Assembly: GCA_038247995.1 (NCBI GenBank)
Contig: JBBRUG010000013.1
Location: 1 to 36,412 of the forward strand
DNA: 36,412 nt
Direction of reading: 5' to 3'
From: JBBRUG01 sp038247995
GTDB lineage: Bacteria; Chloroflexota; Chloroflexia; Chloroflexales; Chloroflexaceae
How positions within the stretch are numbered: the first letter of the stretch is position 1; the number at the start of each line of letters is the position of its first letter. A model generated the notes under the pieces. It saw nothing but the letters and a program-made list of their open reading frames with translations. It was not told the origin of the DNA and searched no databases. Below are positions 31,329-36,412 of this stretch, piece by piece. The translations under genes were made by a program, and so were the position numbers.

Positions 31329-32438
31329 CTACGGGATGCTCAAATGCTGCTGAAAGAACGCCAGCGTGCGCTCGAAGTAGAGCTGTTCCTGACCGCCAGC
31401 GAGCGTGTGCGGTCCGCCTTCATAGAGGTGAAGGGTGACATCTTTGCCGGCAGCCTCCAGCGCTGCGGCGATCTTCACACTGGCTGAGGCATCGACGGTG
31501 GTGTCGGCAGTGCCATGGTGGAGCATTACCGGCGCGCTCACGGCGGCGAAGTGGTTAATCGGCGAGACGCGCGCATAGGCGTCGGGATCGGCTTCAGGCG
31601 GGAAGGGATAGGTCTCGCCGCCGGGGTTGCCGCCGCTCTGCCGGAAGCGCCGCGCGTAATCTTCCGCGAGGTCGGCGAAGGCCGGCGCATACACCACCGC
31701 CGCGCCGATCTGGTCGCTCGCCGTGATGGCGACAACCGTACTCGATCCGCCGCGACTGTGGCCCCACATTCCAACCGGGCCGGGGCGCGCCATCGGGAGT
31801 TGCTGGGCCAACGGGATCAGGCTCAAAACATCAAGCGCATAGCCGGTGTAGAACGCATTCGGCCCATTGTCGCCGCCGCCGTACCCGCGATAATCGGGTG
31901 CGACAACCAGGTAGCCGCGGCTGGCGAAGTATTCGGAGAAAGCCCGGCTGTCCATGCCGGGTTGGTAACGCTCAGGGGCGATGTAGCCGCGATTGGCGAT
32001 TAGCAGTTGGAACGGCCCTTCGCCGTCGGGCACGTGCAACAGCCCGGTCAGGCGCAGGCCATCGGCGGAGGGGTAGCTGATCTGGTAGCTTGTATAGCCG
32101 CGCCCGCGATTGTAAACCGCACCAATACTGATTTCACCGTTGCCGTATTCGCGCGCCCGCAGATCGGGAGGTGTTAGCCCGGCCACCGGATCGGGCGTCG
32201 GTGTCAGGGTCGGTTCTAAGGTGGCCGTTGGTTCGGGGGTCGCGCTGGGTTCTAAGGTGGCCGTCGGTTCTAAGGTCGCTGTCGGTTCGACCGTCGCCGG
32301 CGGTGCAGGCGTGGTTGTTGGCTGGACGCGCGGCGCGCTGGTTGGCAATGCCGTTGGCCCGACAGCCACGACCGATGCAGTGCCGGCGCAGCCGGCGAGA
32401 ACCAATGTACAGAGGAGGGTGACGAGTATACGCAGCAT
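31329..32438 (-). CDS. Secreted lipoprotein alpha/beta hydrolase (prolyl oligopeptidase/DLH-like)
   Basis: A 369-aa exported hydrolase. The signal peptide ends with a lipobox (LVLAGC), so it is probably lipid-anchored. A Thr/Pro/Glu linker (about residues 35-85, TATLEP repeats) leads to an alpha/beta hydrolase domain with VGMWGHSRGGSS (nucleophile Ser), VMLHHGTADTTV (acid Asp) and EGGPHTL (His). The domain resembles prolyl oligopeptidase/dienelactone hydrolase-type peptidases or esterases. The ATG at 32438 is preferred over the TTG at 32444. The linker matches that of the kinase at 9401. It is convergent with nothing and stands alone beside the MITE-like block. Confidence 0.87.
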   Translation of the reverse strand: MLRILVTLLCTLVLAGCAGTASVVAVGPTALPTSAPRVQPTTTPAPPATVEPTATLEPTATLEPSATPEPTATLEPTLTPTPDPVAGLTPPDLRAREYGNGEISIGAVYNRGRGYTSYQISYPSADGLRLTGLLHVPDGEGPFQLLIANRGYIAPERYQPGMDSRAFSEYFASRGYLVVAPDYRGYGGGDNGPNAFYTGYALDVLSLIPLAQQLPMARPGPVGMWGHSRGGSSTVVAITASDQIGAAVVYAPAFADLAEDYARRFRQSGGNPGGETYPFPPEADPDAYARVSPINHFAAVSAPVMLHHGTADTTVDASASVKIAAALEAAGKDVTLHLYEGGPHTLAGGQEQLYFERTLAFFQQHLSIP

Positions 32439-32655
32439 AAACAACCAGCTTTCAGGGTAGGCAACTTGGAGTATTTCTCTTCATTCTCCCACAATGCCTG
32501 ATCGCCAAAAATGAGTGCGCGATGAAAAAGCCAACATTGCTCAAGATTCCCGCGATCCGAGAGATCCATCGCCGATCAAGCCCCGCATAGGTTTGTGTAA
32601 GGGACGTGTACTGGGCACGCCAATCTACCTCACTGACCAGATGGAGAGATTTCTG

Positions 32656-33390
32656 ATGACTGAACAGCACCTGACCAAGAGTGCCTTTTCGCGCCGCAAC
32701 CTGCTGAAGGGCGCGGCAGGTGTGGGCGGCGGCCTGGCGATGGCCAGCTTTACGAGCCTGTTTGGGGTTCGCTCGGCATCGGCCGGGCACGACACCATGG
32801 ACGATCCGCAGACCATTTTGAACCTGGCGGCAACCGCCGAGACGCTCGCCATCACGTTCTACCACGCCGCGCTGACGGCGGCCGGGTTCAGCCTCGCAGC
32901 CGACGATGTGGTCTACCTGCAGTTGGCGCTTGACGCCGAGAAGTACCACCTGGACTTCCTGAACGCAAACGGCGGCGTGTCGCTGACGAATCAGTTCTAT
33001 GTGCCGGCCAACCTGCTGAGCGATCCCGGGGTCTTCATTCAGGTCGGCACGACGGCGGAGACGGCCTTTGTCGGCGCATACCTGGCCGCCACCCGTCGCT
33101 TTGCCGAACTCGGCGCATCGCGGATTGCCGCGACGACGGCCCAGCACGCCTGTAGCGAGGCGGTACACCTTTCCCTGCTGCGCGATATCGGTGGCCTCAA
33201 CCCGAACAACCTGGCGCTGCCCCTGCCGATCTACTATAACGTCTCCGATGCCGTGCCCACGCTGACGCCGTTTCTCCAGGGTGGCGAAGGCTTCATCGGC
33301 CCGATCACGGCCCCCACGGCGGCGCAGATCACGGCGGCGCTCGGCGGCGTGAAGTCCGACCCGACCCAGCCGTTCACGAACGTGTTCTAG
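32656..33390 (+). CDS. Tat-exported ferritin-like protein
   Basis: A 244-aa ferritin-like four-helix-bundle protein. The N-terminus carries a Tat signal (SRRNLLKGA, then a hydrophobic stretch and a SASA-type cleavage site near residue 43). Helix motifs with acidic and histidine residues, DAEKYHLDFL and CSEAVHLSLL (two ExxH motifs), together with AETLAITFYH and AETAFVGAY, suggest a di-iron or related centre. The role may be iron or oxidative-stress handling in the envelope (inference). The ATG at 32656 has GGAGAG upstream. The ECF sigma/anti-sigma pair follows 120 bp downstream and may control it. Confidence 0.83.
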   Translation: MTEQHLTKSAFSRRNLLKGAAGVGGGLAMASFTSLFGVRSASAGHDTMDDPQTILNLAATAETLAITFYHAALTAAGFSLAADDVVYLQLALDAEKYHLDFLNANGGVSLTNQFYVPANLLSDPGVFIQVGTTAETAFVGAYLAATRRFAELGASRIAATTAQHACSEAVHLSLLRDIGGLNPNNLALPLPIYYNVSDAVPTLTPFLQGGEGFIGPITAPTAAQITAALGGVKSDPTQPFTNVF

Positions 33391-33509
33391 AAGCTGGGGA
33401 ACTGGGGAACCGAGAACTGGGGAAACCGGGGAACCAGGAACCAGGGAACTACGTTCTTTGGTTCCTTGGTTCCTAGATTGGGCAAGCCTGCAACCGTTAG
33501 AGAAGAGCG
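33391..33509. repeat. Spacer with GGGGAACT/GGAACC repeats
   Basis: Imperfect repeats of GAACTGGG and GGAACCAGG fill about 33392-33475. AGAGAAGAG before 33510 serves as the ribosome site of the sigma factor gene. Confidence 0.7.
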
Positions 33510-34160
33510 ATGTATAATGCACTGGCAAACCATCGATCTGTAGCGATTGCAGAGAGGCCCACCCGTTTGATGGCGCCCAACGAACTCGCGCTCGCCGATT
33601 TGAGCGCACTGAGCGATGAAGCCCTGCTTGGCCTGATTGTGCAGCGTGAGGAAGCAGCCCTCGGCGCGCTGTATGATCGCTACGCAGCCCTCGTCTATAC
33701 GGTTGCCCTGCGCATCACCGGCGACCGACAGACGGCGGAAGAGGTGATGCAAGACGTCTTTCAGAGCGTCTGGCAAAGCGCCGGAGGCTTTCAGCAAACC
33801 CTCGGCGCCGTTTCGGGCTGGGTGGTCGGCATCACCCGGCACCGTGCCATCGACGCCACGCGAACGAAACGCGAGCGTGCGCGTAACCGCGAAGTAACCG
33901 GCATCGACCAGACGACGCTGCCTTTTTCCTCTCCGGCTGCCGATGCCGGCGTTGAACAATATGCCCTGAGCGAGGCGGTGCGCACAGCGCTCGCCGATCT
34001 ACCCCAGAACCAACGTCAAGCAATTGAATTGGCGTACTATGGCGGTTTGACCCGCGTTGAGATCGCGGAACGGCTCGGTGAGCCGTTGGGTACTGTCAAA
34101 ACGCGCCTGCGGCTTGGCTTAGCAAAGTTACGCGATCTACTACGGCCATTCGCGGAGTGA
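33510..34160 (+). CDS. ECF-type RNA polymerase sigma factor
   Basis: A 216-aa extracytoplasmic-function sigma factor. Region 2 covers about residues 45-110 (GALYDRYAALVYTVALRITG, AEEVMQDVFQSVWQ, GWVVGITRHRAIDATR). Region 4 covers about residues 150-210 (LADLPQNQRQAIELAYYGGL, EIAERLGEPLGTVKTRLRLG). It is similar to the SigK-like group. It lies 3 bp before an RskA-like anti-sigma gene, the standard pairing. The stimulus is unknown. An alternative start at 33570 has no ribosome site. Confidence 0.92.
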   Translation: MYNALANHRSVAIAERPTRLMAPNELALADLSALSDEALLGLIVQREEAALGALYDRYAALVYTVALRITGDRQTAEEVMQDVFQSVWQSAGGFQQTLGAVSGWVVGITRHRAIDATRTKRERARNREVTGIDQTTLPFSSPAADAGVEQYALSEAVRTALADLPQNQRQAIELAYYGGLTRVEIAERLGEPLGTVKTRLRLGLAKLRDLLRPFAE

Positions 34161-34163
34161 GCA

Positions 34164-34955
34164 ATGGATCCACGACCAGACATTTCCGACGAGATCAACG
34201 ACCTCCTGGTGGCCTATGCTCTCGATGCGCTTGAACCTGCCGAGCATGAGCGAGTGCGCCAGTTGCTTGCCGAACGTCCCGAGTTGCAGGCGACGCTTGA
34301 TGAGTTGCGCGCAACCGTGGGCACCTTACCCTATGGTCTGACGCCGGCCACCCCACCGCCGGAATTGCGCCAACGGGTACTGGATCACGCGGTTGGCCGC
34401 ACGGCACAGCCGGCGCAGGCTGAGGCGCGCACCGGGCAGATGGCAGCCAATCTACGCACCTGGCTGTTTGGCCTGGCCGGCCTGGCGGTGGCCCTGCTCG
34501 TGGCGCTGATCACCACCCTGGGCCAGGTTGGCGGCTTGCAGAATGAGTTGGCCACGGCGCGTCAGCAACGCGATCAGGCCCAACTGATCGCGGCAACGGC
34601 CCAAGCCTCCGCCCAGCAAGTCGCCGCGATCGTGGCCCAGTCGGTGGCCCTCGCGGATCTCAGCGGTGCCGGCGGCCAGGGCACGGTGCTCCAGAGCGCC
34701 GAAGGTAACCTGATTCTGGCTGCCGAACTTCCGCCCCTGGCCGCCGGACGGGTCTATCAATTCTGGCTGATCGAAGGCGGGGCCGCGCCGGTCAGCGGCG
34801 GCGTCTTCATCGTGGGCGACACAGGCTATGGTTTACTCACCCTGGATGTCGGTCGGCCGCTCGTCGGCGCAACCCTCGCCGTCACCGACGAGCCGGCTCC
34901 CGGTAGCCCCGGCCCAACGACGGATATCTTGATCGTGGGGGAAGTAGTGGGCTAG
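34164..34955 (+). CDS. RskA-like membrane anti-sigma factor
   Basis: A 263-aa anti-sigma factor. The cytoplasmic N-terminus (DEINDLLVAYALDALEPAEH) binds the sigma factor. One membrane helix lies at about residues 98-120 (LFGLAGLAVALLVALITTL), followed by a coiled-coil stretch and the outer RskA domain (LPPLAAGRVYQFWLIEGG, PVSGGVFIV). No HxxxCxxC zinc motif is present. Release of the sigma factor presumably needs proteolysis of this protein, as in other RskA/RsiW systems. It is translationally close to the sigma gene, with GGAG before the ATG. Confidence 0.9.
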   Translation: MDPRPDISDEINDLLVAYALDALEPAEHERVRQLLAERPELQATLDELRATVGTLPYGLTPATPPPELRQRVLDHAVGRTAQPAQAEARTGQMAANLRTWLFGLAGLAVALLVALITTLGQVGGLQNELATARQQRDQAQLIAATAQASAQQVAAIVAQSVALADLSGAGGQGTVLQSAEGNLILAAELPPLAAGRVYQFWLIEGGAAPVSGGVFIVGDTGYGLLTLDVGRPLVGATLAVTDEPAPGSPGPTTDILIVGEVVG

Positions 34956-34972
34956 CTGATCCGTCTTCGACC

Positions 34973-35794
34973 CTACAAAAAACCCGCTAACACGCCGCGA
35001 AACGCTCGCGGCGCTTCAATATGCGGGAAATGGCCGCATTTCGGTAGCACGACGAGCTGCGCCCCTGGGATCTCGCGCTGGGCCTTAAAGGCGTAGGGTT
35101 CAAGCGGGAAGACGCGATCATTGGCGCCCCAAACCAATAGCGTCGGCGCCGACAACTCGCCGAGCCGGGCGCGCATGCCCGTTTTTGTCAGGTCGTTATA
35201 GTCATAACGGCGGCTCAACGCCATCAACGCCCGGCGATTGGCCCTGCCGAGCAGGGCTGCCCGCCCGCGGGTCACCATTTCCGCCGTCACAAACTGCTCC
35301 GGCGCGTGGAACGAGATACTCAGCATCTGCCGCGTGATCCCCTCCTGTGCGCCCAACCAGAGTAGCGCCGGGCCGGCGATCGGCAATCCGCCGGCCTTAC
35401 TCATCAGCGCGGATTCTACAAAGCCGTCGGCGGCGACGAGTGCTAGCCGGCGTACCCGCTGTGGGTGGAGCAACGCCAGAGTCATGGCGTACTTCGCCCC
35501 CATCGAGTGCGCCACAACAGTTGCCTGCGTGATCTCCAAGGCATTCAGAAGCCCGGCGTAGAGGTTCGCCATCAATTCCAGCGAGTAGGGCGCATCGCTC
35601 GGCTTTGCCGATCGCCCAAAGCCCAGGTTATCTACCGCCAGCACGCGATACCCCGCCTGTGCCAGCCATTCCCCGGTTGGTCGCCAGTCCTCAGCCGAAC
35701 CGGCGAAGCCGTGCAGCAGCAACACCGCCGGCCCGGAACCTGCGGCGAGGACGTGCAATTTGTACCCGTCGATCGTATAGTAGTGACTTTGCAT
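34973..35794 (-). CDS. Alpha/beta hydrolase (serine type)
   Basis: A 273-aa alpha/beta hydrolase. It shows the oxyanion motif LLLHGFAGSAEDW, the nucleophile elbow VVAHSMGAKYA, an acid in LLVWGANDRVF and a late His in PKCGHFPHIEAP. The layout is similar to C-C bond hydrolases or esterases; the substrate is unknown. The frame is open far upstream to 36283, through the next gene on the other strand, so the ATG at 35794 is chosen. A perfect TATAAT box lies 6 nt before this ATG, suggesting a leaderless mRNA. Its stop is 17 bp from the anti-sigma gene's end. Confidence 0.85.
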   Translation of the reverse strand: MQSHYYTIDGYKLHVLAAGSGPAVLLLHGFAGSAEDWRPTGEWLAQAGYRVLAVDNLGFGRSAKPSDAPYSLELMANLYAGLLNALEITQATVVAHSMGAKYAMTLALLHPQRVRRLALVAADGFVESALMSKAGGLPIAGPALLWLGAQEGITRQMLSISFHAPEQFVTAEMVTRGRAALLGRANRRALMALSRRYDYNDLTKTGMRARLGELSAPTLLVWGANDRVFPLEPYAFKAQREIPGAQLVVLPKCGHFPHIEAPRAFRGVLAGFL

Positions 35795-35800
35795 TCCTGC

Positions 35801-35806
35801 ATTATA
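35801..35806 (-). promoter_or_regulatory. TATAAT box 6 nt upstream of the hydrolase ATG
   Basis: A perfect -10 hexamer on the minus strand. Six bases separate it from the ATG at 35794. No clear -35 is seen. Confidence 0.5.
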
Positions 35807-35870
35807 TGCCGAGATGCAGTGCCTCCGTGCTACAATAATCGCTACGGCACGCACGATCAGGTTTGGCCCT

Positions 35871-35905
35871 CTGAATCCTGAATCCTGAATCCTAAACCCT
35901 AAACC
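35871..35905. repeat. CTGAATC/CTAAACC heptamer array
   Basis: Three CTGAATC units (35871-35891) and two CTAAACC units (35892-35905) end at the ATG of the next gene. CTGAATC is the reverse complement of the GATTCAG unit at 18323. Confidence 0.9.
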
Positions 35906-36412
35906 ATGGCCGCTCTTGAGGAGGCCCTCCAACATCTCGCCCGCCAGCGCACCCGCGGCGACAGTTCGCCACTGATCGCATTGCGCAGCATCTCGGCGCG
36001 CTCGGGCGTCCCCACCACGAATCTGCGCATCGGTCGGCGCCTCGCCGAAGCCTGGCTCAGCCTCACCGGCCAGACCCACTATCAGCATCAGGCGTTTGCC
36101 CTCGCTGCTCTGCGCCGCGCTGAACCGGTAGCCCTGGTTGGCGGCGGCATGATGGCCCGCCAGACGCTGCATCTGCTGATCAGCGCCTTCGAGTTGAACG
36201 AACTCGGGCTGGACCCGTACTACTTCACCTTGCACGTCACCGTCGACAACAGTGACAGCGGCCATGCGATGCGCGCCTGCCATGCGGTGCTCGAAACCCT
36301 GCCGCGGATCGGCGACGCAGCGCAGTACTGGCAGCGCGTGCGCGCCGGCGCCCGGCTGGCCGATGCCGGCCTGGGCACGACCGACGTCATCGAGGGCTTC
36401 GCCATCGAGGCC
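35906..36412 (+). CDS. Chimeric-looking protein: helicase-like N-terminus, iron-redox-enzyme-like domain; partial
   Basis: An open frame of at least 169 codons runs off the window. Residues about 55-90 (THYQHQAFALAALRRAEPVA, then GGGMMARQTLHLL) resemble the Q-motif region of DEAD/DEAH helicases, but the Walker A lysine is absent. Residues about 95-165 (LNELGLDPYYFTLHVTVDN, then SDSGHAMRA) resemble iron-containing redox (heme-oxygenase-like) enzymes with their ExxH-type ligands. The two parts do not normally occur together, so this may be a fusion, a decayed gene or a misjoin. The ATG directly follows a heptamer array and has no ribosome site. The C-terminal part is outside the window. Confidence 0.5.
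   Translation, partial: MAALEEALQHLARQRTRGDSSPLIALRSISARSGVPTTNLRIGRRLAEAWLSLTGQTHYQHQAFALAALRRAEPVALVGGGMMARQTLHLLISAFELNELGLDPYYFTLHVTVDNSDSGHAMRACHAVLETLPRIGDAAQYWQRVRAGARLADAGLGTTDVIEGFAIEA

Noticed and set aside
35892..35905. CTAAACC repeats that resemble a telomere-type heptamer
   Set aside because: Only two units are present, they continue a CTGAATC array, and the position is internal to a bacterial contig.
34973..36283. 436-codon reading of the terminal hydrolase
   Set aside because: The upstream part is opposite another gene and a heptamer array. The hydrolase family sequence starts at the ATG at 35794.

Overview
This GC-rich window most likely comes from a filamentous member of the Chloroflexota (class Chloroflexia, near Chloroflexus/Roseiflexus/Kouleothrix). 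That is an inference from gene content and style: a PknB-type kinase with Pro/Thr/Glu linkers, a MalT-like ATPase fused to a SARP-type regulator, a secreted subtilase ending in a short YIPLL-like tail, a small WRGRIQH protein, and intergenic spacers full of 7-8 bp tandem repeats. No rRNA, tRNA or CRISPR array was seen.

Layout. 1-960: the end of an IS607-type transposon (partial tnpB, complete tnpA) that has cut off a radical SAM gene (943-1374). 1390-2432: a remnant of a VOC protein, an unrecognised possible DNA-binding protein, and a divergent promoter region. 2433-4410: an HD-domain hydrolase overlapping lysA (diaminopimelate decarboxylase). 4546-6084: a TetR regulator and a dehalogenase-like hydrolase under a palindromic operator. 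6388-9307: a secreted subtilase, ybaK, and an orphan TaqI-type specificity-domain protein. 9401-14965: a transmembrane Ser/Thr kinase and a large ATPase/SARP regulator. 15074-19846: a small Chloroflexota protein, leuB, an esterase, radC and a photolyase. 20149-24921 (minus strand): pyrC, an alkaline-phosphatase-superfamily hydrolase and a large membrane protein, probably one operon. 25009-27680: an SH3 membrane protein, then an ArsR repressor and an ArsO-like flavoprotein sharing one operator sequence. 27725-30868: an alpha/beta hydrolase, a GAF-like gene remnant, and purD-purN. 30889-31322: a non-coding, MITE-like block of strong hairpins with 13-bp terminal inverted repeats. 31329-36412: a lipoprotein hydrolase, a Tat-exported ferritin-like protein, an ECF sigma/anti-sigma pair, another hydrolase, and the start of a chimeric-looking gene cut by the window end.

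Most genes are housekeeping (lysine, leucine, pyrimidine and purine synthesis, DNA repair). The most notable signals are: (i) spacer-type repetitive DNA inserted in frame at two places inside the membrane protein at 20149-22443; (ii) the hairpin element at 30889-31322; (iii) the ArsR/flavoprotein pair with identical operators and no arsenic pump nearby; (iv) several genes whose -10 box lies only 6-9 nt before the start codon, which suggests leaderless mRNAs; (v) an orphan restriction-modification specificity domain; (vi) a possible helicase/iron-oxygenase chimera at the right edge.
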